This document shows positions 9,844 to 19,713 of a stretch of DNA of 64,000 bases, piece after piece. The notes below the pieces were generated by a model. That model made no database searches. It was not told where the DNA came from and saw nothing but the letters and a program-made list of their open reading frames with translations. The position numbers were made by a program, and so were the translations under genes. How positions within the stretch are numbered: position 1 is the stretch's first letter; the number at the start of each line of letters is the position of its first letter. The DNA lies in assembly GCF_030818955.1 (NCBI RefSeq), contig NZ_JAUTBF010000001.1, positions 1,860,001-1,924,000 on the forward strand, given 5' to 3'. Source of the stretch: Microbacterium trichothecenolyticum (GTDB lineage Bacteria; Actinomycetota; Actinomycetes; Actinomycetales; Microbacteriaceae).

Positions 9844-9897
9844 AGCTTCCGAGTCTACGTGGCGGGTCCTGACCGAGAGCCCATCGGCCGCGGAGCG

Positions 9898-10852
9898 TCA
9901 GAGCTTGCGCAACAGCACCGACTCGACGGTGTGGTCGGCGCCCTTCTGCAGCACGAGCTTCGCGCGATGGCGCGTGGGGAGGGACGTTCTCTCGCAGGTT
10001 GGGAAGGTTGATGTCACGCCAGTACCCGAGCGCCCGCTCGACGGCCTCGTCGTCGCTGATGTCGGCGAAGACACGGAAGAACGACGTCGGGTTGGTGAAG
10101 GCGTTGTCGCGCAGCGCCAGGAAGCGGTCGACGTACCACTTCTCGATGTGCGCGGCATCGGCGTCGACGTAGATCGAGAAGTCGAACAGGTCGCTGACCG
10201 CGACCTCGTTGGGCGAGGGCGGCGGCTGCAGAACGTTCAGCCCCTCGACGATGACGACGTCGGGTCGGCGCACCGTGACGTGGGCGTCGGGCATGATGTC
10301 GTACCGCACGTGCGAGTAGAAGGGTGCCCGGACTTCCTCGGCGCCCGACTTCACTTCGCTGAGGAACTCCACCAGGGCACGACGGTCGTACGACTCGGGG
10401 AAGCCCTTGCGCTCCATCAGGCCGCGACGCTCCAGTTCGGCGTTCGGATACAGGAAGCCGTCCGTGGTCACCAACTCGACCCGAGGGGTGTCGGGCCAAC
10501 GGCTCATGAGTTCGCGCAGGAGGCGCGCGATGGTGGATTTGCCCACCGCGACGGAGCCGGCGACCCCGATGACGAAGGGCGTCGTGGCATCCTGTTCGCC
10601 CAGGAAGTTGCTCGTGTCGGCCCCCAGGCGACGCGTCGCGCGCGCGTAGAGGCTCAGCAACCGACTCAGCGGGAGGTACACCTCGGCCACCTCACGCAGG
10701 TCGAGACGGTCGCCGATGCCGCGCAGCTGCACGACCTCGGTCTCGGTGAGGGGCTGTTCGAGGCCTCCCGCCATGCGAGCCCAGTCGGCACGATCGATCT
10801 GACGGTAGGGGCTCAGCGACGGCGCGGGAGCAGCGGTCTCGGCAGCGGACAC
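9898..10852 (-). CDS. coaA: Type I pantothenate kinase CoaA (frame broken near 9980)
   Basis: CoaA phosphorylates pantothenate, the first step of CoA synthesis. The protein shows the bacterial type I signature: P-loop GVAGSVAVGKSTIARLL, VELVTTDGFLYPN, and SHVRYDIMPD with VIVEGLNVLQ. It reads normally through NLPNLRENV, then the frame is lost. One extra G in GGG at 9979-9981 explains this, because the other frame gives LPTRHRAKLVLQKGADHTV and the expected end VESVLLRKL. This is usually an essential enzyme, so the break is probably an assembly error. Confidence 0.93.
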
Positions 10853-10961
10853 CCGCCCATGCTACCGGCGCCGGCTTGCCATTCCGGCGGGCGGGCCACG
10901 GGTCGTCGCCGCCCCGGCATCCGCCGTGCCCGCGCACGAGCGCTCCCACTACGCTCGGATC

Positions 10962-11892
10962 GTGCGCCTGGGAGTCCTCGACATCGGCTCGAACACCGTC
11001 CATCTGCTCGTCGCCAACGCGCGCGCCGGAGGTCGCCCGACTGCGACCACCTCGCATCGTTCGGTGCTGCGCCTCATGCGCTATCTGCAACCCGACGGAT
11101 CGATCTCGCCCGAGGGCGTGGCGGGGCTGGTGGATGCCGTGACCGCGGCGCGCGAGAAAGCGCGCGCCGAGGGGGTCGATGAGCTCCTGGCGACCGCGAC
11201 CTCCGCCGTGCGCGAGGCCACGAACGGCGAGGAGGTCATCGCGCTGATCGAGGAGGCGCTCGGCCAGCCGCTGCAGGTGCTCGGCGGCGAGACGGAGGCG
11301 CGTTTGACGTATCTCGCCGTGCGTCGGTGGTTCGGCTGGTCGGCCGGGCAGATCCTGCTGTTCGACATCGGCGGGGGCTCGCTCGAGATCGCCGGGGGTG
11401 CCGACGAACTGCCCGATCTCGCTGAGTCGGTGCCGCTCGGGGCCGGCCGCTCGACGGTGCAGTTCCTGCCGCACGATCCCCTCGAGCGCCGATGAGATCG
11501 ACGCTCTCCGCCAGCACGCCGCGGCGGTGCTCGCGCCGGTCGCCGAGCGCTTCGCCGCCCTCCCCCGCCCCGATCACGTCGTGGGCTCGTCGAAGGCGAT
11601 CCGCTCGCTCGCGAAACTCGCCGGGTATCCCGTCCCGGGCTGGTCGGGAATCGAGCGCATGGTGCTGCCGCGCAAGGAGCTGAAGGACTGGATCCCCCGG
11701 CTCGCCCGTATCCCCGCCGACGCGCGCGAGGCCCTGCCGGGCATCACCGCCGATCGCACGTTCCAGATCGTCGCGGCGGCGATCGTGGTGGAGCGCGCGA
11801 TGAAGGCGATGGACGTCGAGGAGCTCGAGGTCTCCCCCTGGGCGCTGCGCGAGGGCGTGCTCCTGCGCTACATCGAGTCGCTCGAGTACTAA
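10962..11892 (+). CDS. Exopolyphosphatase / guanosine pentaphosphatase family protein (frame broken near 11480)
   Basis: This ASKHA-fold Ppx/GppA phosphatase hydrolyses polyphosphate or pppGpp. The N-terminus RLGVLDIGSNTVHLLV and the phosphate-binding DIGGGSLEIAGG are present. The first frame stops at 11495 (FLPHDPLERR), while the continuation ADEIDALRQHAAAVLAP runs in the next frame to 11892. Removing one C from the CCCC at 11478-11481 joins them into a ~310-residue protein of normal size. The GTG at 10962 starts the conserved domain. The actinobacterial short Ppx type is expected here; which substrate it prefers cannot be told from sequence. Confidence 0.88.
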
Positions 11893-12010
11893 CCGCTGAC
11901 TGCGGGCTTGTGTACACCTTTCGCGCGCGCGTGCGAGCGTTCGACCGAAGTCAGCGATCTGCGACGCGATGCGGTACCGCGCGGACATCGCGCGCGCAGG
12001 CGCGGGGAGG

Positions 12011-13366
12011 TCACAGCGCCAGGCGCTCGCGCACGACCTCGGCGAGACGGTCGGCGTGGGCGCGGGCGACCTCTTCGCTCGCGGCCTCCACCATGACGCG
12101 CACGAGCGGCTCGGTGCCCGACGCGCGCAAGAGCACGCGGCCCGACTCGCCCAGCTCGGCGGTCGAGGCCGCGACGGCCTCCTGCACGCCGTGATCGTCG
12201 ACGCCGTCGCGGTCCACGCCACGCACGTTCACGAGCACCTGCGGATACACCGTCATGAGGGACGCCAGTTCGGCGAGGGTCTTCTTCTGCCGCGCCATCT
12301 CGGCCACCAGGTGCAGACCGGTCAGCAGCCCGTCACCGGTGGTGGCGAACTCGCTCATGATCACGTGACCCGACTGCTCGCCGCCCAGGGAATAGCCGCC
12401 CTCGTTCATGGCCTCGAGCACGTATCGATCGCCGACTCCCGTCTGCAGAACACGGATGCCGTGCGCCTGCATCGCGCGATGGAGTCCGAGGTTGCTCATG
12501 ACCGTCGCCACGAGCGTGTCGTCGACGAGCGCGCCGCGCTCCTTCATCGCCACCGCCAGGATCGCCATGATCTGATCCCCATCGACCACGTTGCCCGCGG
12601 CATCGACGGCCAGGCAGCGATCCGCGTCGCCGTCGTGGGCGATGCCCACGTCGGCACCGAGGCGCACCACGGTCTCGGCGAGCACGTCGAGATGGGTCGA
12701 GCCCACCCCGTCGTTGATGTTCAGTCCGTCGGGGTCGGCACCGATCACGGTCACCTGAGCGCCGGCGTCTTTGAACGTCTCCGGCGACACACCGGCGGCG
12801 GCACCGTGGGCACAGTCGAGGACGACATGGATGCCGTCGAGCCGGTGCGGCAGCGAGCCCAGCAGGTGCAGGACGTAGCGGTCTTCGGCATCGGCGAAAC
12901 GACGGATGCGGCCCACGTCCGCACCGGTGGGCTGGAGGCGCTCTGCATCGAGCGCCCGTTCGATGCGCTGTTCGACGACGTCGGGAAGCTTTGTGCCTCC
13001 GCGCGCGAAGATCTTGATCCCGTTGTCGGGAGCGGGGTTGTGGGAGGCCGAGACCATCACGCCGAAGTCGGCGTCATGGTCGGCGATGAGGAACGCGGTG
13101 GCGGGCGTCGGGATCACACCGGCGTCGAGGACGTCGACGCCCGACGACGCCAGGCCCGCGGCGACTGCGGCGGCGAGGAACTCCCCCGAGACGCGCGGGT
13201 CGCGCGCGACGACGGCGGTGAGGCGGCGGCCCTGAGCCTTCCGCGCCTCCGCAGAACGGCCCTGGCCCAGGACGACGGCAGTCGCCTGGGCCAGGTGCAG
13301 CGCGAGTTCGGCGGTGAGGAGGCCGTTGGCCAGCCCCCGCACCCCGTCCGTGCCGAAAAGAGGCAT
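12011..13366 (-). CDS. glmM: Phosphoglucosamine mutase GlmM
   Basis: GlmM converts glucosamine-6-phosphate to glucosamine-1-phosphate for UDP-GlcNAc. The protein is 451 residues, full length. It begins [15 protein letters not shown], has the active phosphoserine loop [15 protein letters not shown] near residue 104, the metal loop DGDADRCL and the sugar-binding GGEQSGHVI, and ends with the phosphate-binding [14 protein letters not shown]. It lies 14 bases after rpsI, in the conserved rplM-rpsI-glmM order. Confidence 0.97.
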   Translation of the reverse strand: MPLFGTDGVRGLANGLLTAELALHLAQATAVVLGQGRSAEARKAQGRRLTAVVARDPRVSGEFLAAAVAAGLASSGVDVLDAGVIPTPATAFLIADHDADFGVMVSASHNPAPDNGIKIFARGGTKLPDVVEQRIERALDAERLQPTGADVGRIRRFADAEDRYVLHLLGSLPHRLDGIHVVLDCAHGAAAGVSPETFKDAGAQVTVIGADPDGLNINDGVGSTHLDVLAETVVRLGADVGIAHDGDADRCLAVDAAGNVVDGDQIMAILAVAMKERGALVDDTLVATVMSNLGLHRAMQAHGIRVLQTGVGDRYVLEAMNEGGYSLGGEQSGHVIMSEFATTGDGLLTGLHLVAEMARQKKTLAELASLMTVYPQVLVNVRGVDRDGVDDHGVQEAVAASTAELGESGRVLLRASGTEPLVRVMVEAASEEVARAHADRLAEVVRERLAL

Positions 13367-13380
13367 CCGGAGCGTCGAAC

Positions 13381-13851
13381 TCAGCGCTTGGAGTACTGAG
13401 GCGCCTTGCGGGCCTTCTTGAGACCGGCCTTCTTGCGCTCCTTGACGCGAGCGTCGCGCGAGAGGAAGCCGGCCTTCTTCAGGGTCGGGCGGTTGTTCTC
13501 GGCGTCGATCTCGTTGAGCGCACGGGCGATGCCCAGGCGCAGCGCACCGGCCTGACCCGAGGGGCCGCCGCCGGAGATGCGCGCGATCACGTCGTAGGCG
13601 CCGGCGAGCTCGAGCACCGTGAACGGGTCGTTGATCAGCTGCTGGTGCAGCTTGTTGGGGAAGTAGTCCTCGATCGTGCGGCCGTTGACCGTGATCGTGC
13701 CCGAGCCGGGAACCAGACGCACGCGGGCGATGGCCTGCTTGCGACGGCCGACGGCTGCGCCGGGAACCGAGAGCACGGGGCGCTCGACGGCGACGACGGA
13801 CTGCTCGGCCGGCGTCTCGGTGCTGTAGTTGCTGGAGTCGATGTTCGACAC
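13381..13851 (-). CDS. rpsI: 30S ribosomal protein S9
   Basis: The protein has 156 residues: an actinobacterial N-terminal extension of about 30 residues, then [17 protein letters not shown], the NPF-type block [10 protein letters not shown], and the basic tail [14 protein letters not shown] that reaches the ribosomal P-site. It is cotranscribed with rplM 24 bases upstream. Confidence 0.98.
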   Translation of the reverse strand: MSNIDSSNYSTETPAEQSVVAVERPVLSVPGAAVGRRKQAIARVRLVPGSGTITVNGRTIEDYFPNKLHQQLINDPFTVLELAGAYDVIARISGGGPSGQAGALRLGIARALNEIDAENNRPTLKKAGFLSRDARVKERKKAGLKKARKAPQYSKR

Positions 13852-13875
13852 TGTTTCGTCCTTATCCGGCGGCGC

Positions 13876-14322
13876 TTACTGGGCGACCTGGTCGAAGGTG
13901 TATGCCGTGGGCTGCTGGGCACCGTGGGGGTGCTCGGCGCCGCGGTAGACCTTGAGCTTCTTGAGCTGCGCCGCGCCGAGGCTGTTCTTGGGCAGCATGC
14001 CGCGGATGGCCTTCTCGACCGCGCGGACGGGGTTCTTCTCGAGGAGTTCGTCGTACGTGACCGACTTGAGGCCGCCCGGGTAGCCCGAGTGGCGGTACGC
14101 CTTCTTGTTCTGGAGCTTCTGACCCGTGAGCGCCACCTTCTCGGCGTTGATCACGATGACGAAGTCGCCGGAGTCGATGTGGTTGGCGAAGGTCGGCTTG
14201 TGCTTACCGCGGAGGAGGACCGCCGCGTGCGAGGCCAGGCGGCCGAGAACGACGTCGGTGGCGTCGATAACGACCCACTCGCGCGTGACCTCAGCGGCCT
14301 TGGGGGTGAAAGTGCGCGTCAC
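13876..14322 (-). CDS. rplM: 50S ribosomal protein L13
   Basis: Starting at the GTG at 14322 the protein is 148 residues: [38 protein letters not shown], and the L13 signature block [20 protein letters not shown]. It ends in [14 protein letters not shown]. In-frame sequence upstream of 14322 is leader, not protein. A GAAAGCAG ribosome-binding site lies at suitable spacing. It heads the rplM-rpsI-glmM unit. Confidence 0.97.
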   Translation of the reverse strand: MTRTFTPKAAEVTREWVVIDATDVVLGRLASHAAVLLRGKHKPTFANHIDSGDFVIVINAEKVALTGQKLQNKKAYRHSGYPGGLKSVTYDELLEKNPVRAVEKAIRGMLPKNSLGAAQLKKLKVYRGAEHPHGAQQPTAYTFDQVAQ

Positions 14323-14466
14323 AGTAGTGCTGCTTTCTTGATCGAACGGAGGAGTTCGTGAATCCCGCTCCGGTGGTCCGTTCTCGCACCGATGGCGCAG
14401 GAACAGGGCCGGTGGAGGGCTCACGTTCGGGCAACCCGCTCGCAGTGAGGCAGGCACCAAAGATCA

Positions 14467-14496
14467 AGAATACGCCATTGCCCCGCCGAGAACCAA
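14467..14496 (-). promoter_or_regulatory. Predicted housekeeping promoter of rplM-rpsI
   Basis: On the minus strand TTGGTT (-35, 14491-14496) and TATTCT (-10, 14467-14472) are separated by 18 bases. They lie about 145 bases before the rplM start and just beyond the stop of the preceding protease gene. I saw no clear autoregulatory leader structure in the ~135-base leader. Confidence 0.45.
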
Positions 14497-14509
14497 ACGC
14501 ACGCGGCGT

Positions 14510-15268
14510 TCACGCCAGCAGCGTGCCGATCGCGACGAGGGCGAACCCCGTCGCGTTGAAGATCACGTGAACGAAGACGGCTGCCCAGATGCGCCCGGTG
14601 CCGAGGACGAATGCGCCGGTCACGCCCCCCAGAAGCGTCAGGGTGAGCACATCCACGGTCCCCGGGGCCCCGACGAGCAGGTGAGCCACGACGAACAGCC
14701 CCGACGACAGAGCCGCCGCAGCCACGCCCGCGGCGATCTGCCCGCAGAGGCGACGCAGCGTCGTGTATGCACAGACCACCACGACGGCGCGGAAGAAGAA
14801 CTCCTCGACGAGCGGAGACACCGCTGTGCCCGCGAGCGCGTCGAGCAGGAAAGCATCCGGCAGCACGCCGCCGACCGAGAAGGTCGATGGCCAGGCGGCC
14901 GGGTGTCCCCCGAGGCCGTCGAGCATCCCCTGAGCCACGCGCACGACGACACCGAAGACCACGCCGTACAGGGCATCGACGGCGCGCCAGGTCAGAAGCC
15001 CGCGGGGCCGCGAGCGGCGGAAGGCGAGGAGCACGGGCGCAGCCAGCGCGAGCCAGACGACGGCCTGAGCCCCGCCCGAGCGCGTCTCGAGAGGCAGGGT
15101 GAGCGCCGCCGTGCGGGCCGCGAGGGCGCCGAGCCCGAGGCAGACGAGACTCCCACCGAGCATCACCGCATCCCACCCCGCGGTGCTGGATCCCCCCTCC
15201 CGCCAGGCCCGGTGCCGCCGTCGACGGCGACGGCGGGCATCACTCGCGGGGCCGCGGAGATCGGTCAT
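14510..15268 (-). CDS. CPBP family intramembrane metalloprotease
   Basis: This 252-residue polytopic protein carries the CPBP/ABI (Rce1-like) motifs. They are EEFFFR (EExxxR) near residue 150, the second motif FVVAHLL with its His, and HVIFN near the C-terminus. These residues form a zinc site within the membrane. The N-terminal ~25 residues are highly basic. Bacterial homologues are linked to bacteriocin self-immunity or membrane protein processing, but the substrate here is unknown. The neighbouring rplM promoter lies just downstream. Confidence 0.85.
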   Translation of the reverse strand: MTDLRGPASDARRRRRRRHRAWREGGSSTAGWDAVMLGGSLVCLGLGALAARTAALTLPLETRSGGAQAVVWLALAAPVLLAFRRSRPRGLLTWRAVDALYGVVFGVVVRVAQGMLDGLGGHPAAWPSTFSVGGVLPDAFLLDALAGTAVSPLVEEFFFRAVVVVCAYTTLRRLCGQIAAGVAAAALSSGLFVVAHLLVGAPGTVDVLTLTLLGGVTGAFVLGTGRIWAAVFVHVIFNATGFALVAIGTLLA

Positions 15269-15368
15269 GCGGGTCAGGCTAGGACGGGCCGCGCAGGACG
15301 CCGCGGGGATACGCCTCGCGCTCGCCAGGAGTCACCCGACCCGCGGCGCTTCATCACCCGCGCGCGCG

Positions 15369-15402
15369 AACGCCCCGTCACCTACCGATGTGACGGGGCG
15401 TT
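15369..15402 (-). terminator. Strong hairpin terminator after hydrolase gene
   Basis: A 13-bp perfect stem (AACGCCCCGTCAC / GTGACGGGGCGTT) with an 8-base loop lies ~60 bases past the stop of the hydrolase at 15461. The symmetric arms could work in either direction. Confidence 0.75.
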
Positions 15403-15460
15403 CTGGCTCGAGCCGCGCCCTCCGCGGTTGCGGGCGAGAAAGGGGGCGCGGGCCGTGCCG

Positions 15461-16297
15461 TCAGCGCTGCAGGAAGGTGATCAGCACACGGTTGAACTCC
15501 TCGGCGTGACTGACGTTCACGCCGTGCGGAGCGCCCGAAACGACATGCAGCTCGCTGCCCGCGATGGCCTCGTGCGTACGCTTACCCGAGCCTTCGAACG
15601 GCACGGTCGCGTCGCTGTCGCCGTGGATGACGAGGGTCGGCACGGTGACGTTCGGCAGATCGTCGCGGAAGTCCGTGGTCGCGAAGGCCTCCATCGACTT
15701 CAGGGCGGCGTGGTGATCGGCCTGATTCGCCAGGCGCTCGGCTTCGGCGCGGTCGGCCTCGGAGACGACGAGAGCGCCGTCGACCGAGAAGAAGTCCGTC
15801 GTGAACTGGTGGAAGAACGCCTTCTCGTCGTCTTCCAGCCCGTGCTTCATGCCGTCGGCGGTCTCGTCGTCGAGGGGACCGTCGGGGTTGTCGGCGGTCT
15901 TGGCGAGGTACGGGGGCACGGCGGCAGCGAAGACGACGCTGTGCACGCGGTCCGAGCCGTGGCGGGTCAGGTAGCGAGCGACCTCGCCCCCTCCCATCGA
16001 GAAGCCGACGAGCGTGACCTCGCGCAGGTCGAGCGTCTCGAGCACGGCATCCAGATCGTCGCTGAAGGTGTCGTAGTCGTAGCCGGTGCGCGGCTTGTCG
16101 CTGCGCCCGAAGCCGCGCCGGTCGTAGGTGACGACGCGGTAGCCGGCCGCTTCGAGTGCGGGCACCTGAGGGGCCCACGACTCACCCGAGAGGGGCCAGC
16201 CGTGGATGAGGACGACGGGGCGGCCGGAACCGCCGGTGTCGTCGACGTGGAGGTCGATGTCGGTCAGAAGGCCGTGGTGTGCGGTGATCTCGCTCAT
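15461..16297 (-). CDS. Alpha/beta hydrolase, non-heme chloroperoxidase/arylesterase type
   Basis: The 278-residue protein has LIHGWPLSGESW (oxyanion hole), YDRRGFGRSDKP, the nucleophile elbow GFSMGGGE (Ser near residue 98), the acidic member in HGDSDATVPFEGS and the His in SGAPHGVNVSHAEEFN. This pattern is characteristic of cofactor-free haloperoxidases and related arylesterases. The natural substrate is uncertain. Another ATG three codons upstream (16306) is possible. It is transcribed alone and ends at a strong terminator. Confidence 0.85.
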   Translation of the reverse strand: MSEITAHHGLLTDIDLHVDDTGGSGRPVVLIHGWPLSGESWAPQVPALEAAGYRVVTYDRRGFGRSDKPRTGYDYDTFSDDLDAVLETLDLREVTLVGFSMGGGEVARYLTRHGSDRVHSVVFAAAVPPYLAKTADNPDGPLDDETADGMKHGLEDDEKAFFHQFTTDFFSVDGALVVSEADRAEAERLANQADHHAALKSMEAFATTDFRDDLPNVTVPTLVIHGDSDATVPFEGSGKRTHEAIAGSELHVVSGAPHGVNVSHAEEFNRVLITFLQR

Positions 16298-16440
16298 GAC
16301 CGCCATGTTTCGGGCGGCACCTGAACGACCCCCCACGGTTGACGCAGGACCCTTCGCTTGGTAGTTGGGATGCCACGCACAGGCCGCGCGTGGACGCAAC
16401 GCCCGGGGGGTGTCGAACGGGAGGTGGCTACTCTGCCGCC

Positions 16441-16938
16441 ATGGCTTCGACCCGCCCCCTCGGCATCTTCCTGCTCGCCGTCGTCAGCACCCTGACAGTC
16501 AGCGCATGCACACCCTTCCCCGCAACATCCGACACCGCGACCGACGAGACCGCCGTGACGGCGGTGAACACCGCGGAGGCGAGCGCGGGCGGACGCGGCT
16601 TCCACCTCGATCGCGAAGACGACGTCTCCTGGGAGGTGCAGGTCGCCGTCGGCGACCGCGAGGTAGAGGTGACGGTCGCCGCGGACGGCACCACGGTGCG
16701 TTCCTCGCGCGACGGCGACGGCATCGACGACGACGAGCGAGCAGCCCTCGACGCTGCGGCGACGACCCTGGCCGATGCCGTGCGCATCGCCGCGGCGCAG
16801 AACCCCGGCGGCGAACGCATCGACGAGGCCCACCTCGACGAGCAGAGCGGCGCCTGGGCGTGGGAGGTCGAGATGCAGAGCGGGGCGAGCGTGCGCCTGT
16901 CCGCCACCGACGGCGCCGTGCTCGGCGGTCGCCGCTGA
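16441..16938 (+). CDS. PepSY-like lipoprotein
   Basis: This 165-residue protein has a lipoprotein signal: a hydrophobic stretch followed by the lipobox TVSAC (Cys near residue 22). The mature part has two repeats of the pattern W-E-V-x-V/M...VRLSATDG, resembling tandem PepSY domains, with many Asp/Glu residues. PepSY modules often inhibit proteases or sense ions at the cell surface. It is probably anchored on the outer face of the membrane. Function unproven. Confidence 0.75.
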   Translation: MASTRPLGIFLLAVVSTLTVSACTPFPATSDTATDETAVTAVNTAEASAGGRGFHLDREDDVSWEVQVAVGDREVEVTVAADGTTVRSSRDGDGIDDDERAALDAAATTLADAVRIAAAQNPGGERIDEAHLDEQSGAWAWEVEMQSGASVRLSATDGAVLGGRR

Positions 16939-17102
16939 AGCAGAGCCTCCCCTCGCGCGCAACCCCCGGCGTTCTCCCGGGGAGCAGCGGCGACGGCTCA
17001 CTACACTCCTGACATGAGCCACGCCTGCGACTCCGACGGTCATAGTCCGAGCGCCCGGGTGACCCCGGGCGATTGCTCCCGCGGATGGGAGGTGGTGAAC
17101 CG

Positions 17103-18398
17103 ATGAACGACCTCGTGTTGAACATCGTGCTGGTGGTGGCCTTCGTCCTCATCGGCGGCGTCTTCGCCGCCACCGAGATGGCGCTGGTCACCCTGCGCGA
17201 GAGCCAGGTCAACGCGCTGGCCGCGCGGGGCAAGCGCGGTCAGAAGGTCGCCGACCTCGCCCGCAATCCCAATACCTTTCTCTCGGCGGTGCAGATCGGC
17301 GTGACCGTCGCGGGGTTCGCCTCGGCGGCTTACGGTGCATCGTCGATCGCCCCGTCGGTGACCCCCCTGTTCGAGCGGCTCGGCCTCGAGCCGGGAATCG
17401 CCGCGACGGTGGCGACCATCGCTCTGACGCTGGTGATCGCCTATCTCTCGCTCGTCCTGGGCGAGCTCGTGCCCAAGCGCCTCGCCATCCAGCGCAACGC
17501 CGCCTTCGCCTACGGTGTCGCCCCGGTCCTGAACGGGTTCGCGACGCTCATGCGCCCGGTCATCTGGCTCCTGTCCATCTCGACCAACGTTCTCGTGCGT
17601 TTGCTCGGGGGCGATCCGAACAAGACCGGCGAGGAGCTGACCGAGGAGGAACTGCGCGACATCGTGTCCAGTCACGAGGGCCTGCCGGCCGACGAACGGC
17701 GCATTCTCGACGACGTGCTGTCGCTTCGCGACCGTCACGTGAGCGAGGTCATGCGTCCGCGCCCGGAAGTCGTGACCCTCGATGCCGGCGGCACCATCGC
17801 CGAAGCCCGGGAGCAGGTGCGCGAGCTGCCGTTCTCGAGGTACCCGGTGGCCGAGCAGACCATCGACGACGTGATCGGCTTCGTCCACGTGCGCGACCTC
17901 TACGAAGACCCCGAGCGACCGCTCACGGCGATCGTGCGCGAGATCCGCTATTTCCCCTCGACGGCGCGGGTGCTGCCCACCCTCACAGCCATGCGCGCGG
18001 AGGGCAGCCACATCGCCGTCGTGGTCGACGAGTACGGCGGGACCGACGGCATCGTGACCCTGGAGGATCTGGTCGAGGAGGTCGTGGGCGAGATCTTCGA
18101 CGAGTACGACACGGATGCCGAGCAGCCGCTGGCCGAGGGCGAGCACGGCACCGTCGAGGGCCGCCTGAACCTCCAGGACTTCGAGGAGGCGACAGGGGTG
18201 GCTCTGCCGCGCGGGGCCTCCGACACCGTGGCGGGCTTCGTGGTCGAGCGGCTGGGGCGCCTGGCGCGTGTCGGTGACACGGTCGAGGTCGAGGGCGCGA
18301 CCCTGCAGGTCAAAGCGGTGGATCGGCGGCGCGTGGCAGAGCTGCTGGTGACGCGGCATCCGGTCGACGGCGACGACGAGACGACACCGCGCGACTGA
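17103..18398 (+). CDS. CNNM/hemolysin C-type membrane protein with CBS pair
   Basis: The 431-residue protein has an N-terminal CNNM (DUF21) transmembrane domain of about four helices (residues 1-170). Then come a tandem CBS pair ([39 protein letters not shown]) and a C-terminal CorC_HlyC domain ([13 protein letters not shown] to [12 protein letters not shown]). Homologues are linked to magnesium/cobalt efflux or resistance rather than haemolysis. The ATG at 17103 has a GGGAGGTGGTG ribosome-binding site. Confidence 0.9.
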   Translation: MNDLVLNIVLVVAFVLIGGVFAATEMALVTLRESQVNALAARGKRGQKVADLARNPNTFLSAVQIGVTVAGFASAAYGASSIAPSVTPLFERLGLEPGIAATVATIALTLVIAYLSLVLGELVPKRLAIQRNAAFAYGVAPVLNGFATLMRPVIWLLSISTNVLVRLLGGDPNKTGEELTEEELRDIVSSHEGLPADERRILDDVLSLRDRHVSEVMRPRPEVVTLDAGGTIAEAREQVRELPFSRYPVAEQTIDDVIGFVHVRDLYEDPERPLTAIVREIRYFPSTARVLPTLTAMRAEGSHIAVVVDEYGGTDGIVTLEDLVEEVVGEIFDEYDTDAEQPLAEGEHGTVEGRLNLQDFEEATGVALPRGASDTVAGFVVERLGRLARVGDTVEVEGATLQVKAVDRRRVAELLVTRHPVDGDDETTPRD

Positions 18399-18653
18399 TC
18401 CACGCGGTGCGGTCGACGCCGTGGCGCGCGTCAGGCCTGCTCGCCTGCGAGCGGGGAGATGGGGGCACCGAGATCGAACTGGTGCCCGTTGATGGCGAGC
18501 AGATCACGATCGCCGTCGGGCCCCGAGCCCGGCGGAGTCGTCAAGCTCGCATCGCTGCGGCTGTTCATGCGACTCATGGTCGGCCCGAGGTCCCCGCCGA
18601 TGTCAGGGCTTGACAGGGGCGGGGACCTCACGGGTCGTGATCGTCATCAAAAG

Positions 18654-18679
18654 ATTGTGCACAATCGAGTTGTGTGCAA
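18654..18679 (+). promoter_or_regulatory. Predicted OhrR operator (two inverted-repeat sites)
   Basis: A perfect palindrome ATTGTGCACAAT (18654-18665) is followed by a near-palindrome TTGTGTGCAA (18670-18679), ending 10 bases before the ohrR start. OhrR/MarR proteins bind such AT-flanked inverted repeats near their own promoters. This fits autorepression released when OhrR is oxidised. Confidence 0.7.
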
Positions 18680-18689
18680 TTCTTTTCCT

Positions 18690-19169
18690 ATGCCCGCCGT
18701 CGACGCCCTCGTCTGCTTCGCCCTCTACGCCGCGAATCGCACGACCACGCAGGCCTACCGCGTGCTGCTCGAGCCGTGGAAGCTCACCTACCCGCAGTAC
18801 ATCGCGCTCGTCACCCTCTGGGCCGACGGCGACCAGAGCGTGACGAGCCTGGGCGAAGCGCTGCAACTCGATTCCGGGACACTGTCGCCCATGCTCGCGC
18901 GCATGGAGAGCGCCGGGTATCTCACCCGCACGCGCCGCTCCGACGACGAGCGGGTCGTCACGGTCGCACTCACTGCGCGCGGCCGCGAGATGCGCGAAGA
19001 ACTCGCCCATATCCCCCGGTGCATCGCCGCCGGTGCCGGCTTGAGCGATGCCGACAGCGCCCGCGAACTCATCGACGCCCTGCACCAGCTCACCGAAGCC
19101 ATGAAAGACCTGCGCGACCACCCCCAGACGGTGCTCGCCTCGACGGGGACGCCTCACGCTTCGGCGTGA
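18690..19169 (+). CDS. ohrR: Organic hydroperoxide sensor repressor OhrR (MarR family)
   Basis: The 159-residue winged-helix regulator has the OhrR reactive cysteine near the N-terminus (Cys9 in LVCFALYAANR) and a second Cys111 (IPRC), which suggests the 2-Cys type. The recognition region LDSGTLSPMLARMESAGYLTR and wing RRSDDERVV are typical. The ATG at 18690 follows a double operator-like palindrome, and ohr follows 39 bases downstream. Peroxide oxidation of Cys9 should relieve repression of both genes. Confidence 0.92.
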   Translation: MPAVDALVCFALYAANRTTTQAYRVLLEPWKLTYPQYIALVTLWADGDQSVTSLGEALQLDSGTLSPMLARMESAGYLTRTRRSDDERVVTVALTARGREMREELAHIPRCIAAGAGLSDADSARELIDALHQLTEAMKDLRDHPQTVLASTGTPHASA

Positions 19170-19208
19170 GCGTCGCGCCCCCACTCCCCCTCGAAAGGAA
19201 CACCCCCC

Positions 19209-19628
19209 ATGGACGTCCTCTACACCGCCGAAGCCGTCTCCACCGGGCACGGTCGCACCGGCCACGTGACGGCCGGCAGCTACATCGACCTCGAGGTCGC
19301 GCCCCCGAAGGAGATGGGTGGCTCGGGACAGGGCACCAACCCCGAGCAGCTGTTCGCCGCCGGTTACGCCGCGTGCTTCCACGGCGCCCTGCACGCGGTG
19401 GCCCGCGGCCGCAAGATCACCCTCGAGGACTCCTCGGTCGCCGGTCGCGTGCAGATCGGCCCGAACGGTCAGGGCGGCTATCAGCTGGCGGTGCTGCTCG
19501 AAGTGGTCCTCCCGGGTATCGAGCCCGAGCAGGCGCAGCAGCTCGCCGACGAAGCCCACCAGGTCTGCCCGTACTCCAACGCCACGCGCGGCAACATCGA
19601 GGTCACCCTCTCCGTCTCCGAGGACTGA
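19209..19628 (+). CDS. ohr: Organic hydroperoxide resistance protein Ohr
   Basis: This 139-residue OsmC-fold thiol peroxidase reduces organic hydroperoxides. Both catalytic cysteines are present, in YAACFHGAL (about residue 60) and VCPYSNATRGN (about residue 123), with the catalytic Arg region at the N-terminus (TGHGRTGHV). The ribosome-binding site is GAAAGGA. It is paired with ohrR and ends at a hairpin terminator. Confidence 0.95.
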   Translation: MDVLYTAEAVSTGHGRTGHVTAGSYIDLEVAPPKEMGGSGQGTNPEQLFAAGYAACFHGALHAVARGRKITLEDSSVAGRVQIGPNGQGGYQLAVLLEVVLPGIEPEQAQQLADEAHQVCPYSNATRGNIEVTLSVSED

Positions 19629-19630
19629 CC

Positions 19631-19657
19631 CTCAGCACCCCGGGGCGGGGTGCTGAG
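19631..19657 (+). terminator. Hairpin terminator after ohr
   Basis: CTCAGCACCCC and GGGGTGCTGAG form an 11-bp perfect stem with a 5-base loop directly after the ohr stop. No T-run follows. Confidence 0.7.
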
Positions 19658-19713
19658 CCCCACGTGTCGCACCCCGCCCCGGACTCTACGCGCTCGTATG
19701 GTGCGCGCGTACA

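Noticed and set aside
18431..18631. Minus-strand 66-residue frame before ohrR
   Set aside because: No ribosome-binding site or recognised domain. It overlaps a short inverted repeat (GAGGTCCCCGCC / GGCGGGGACCTC) and the ohrR control region, so it is probably not a gene.
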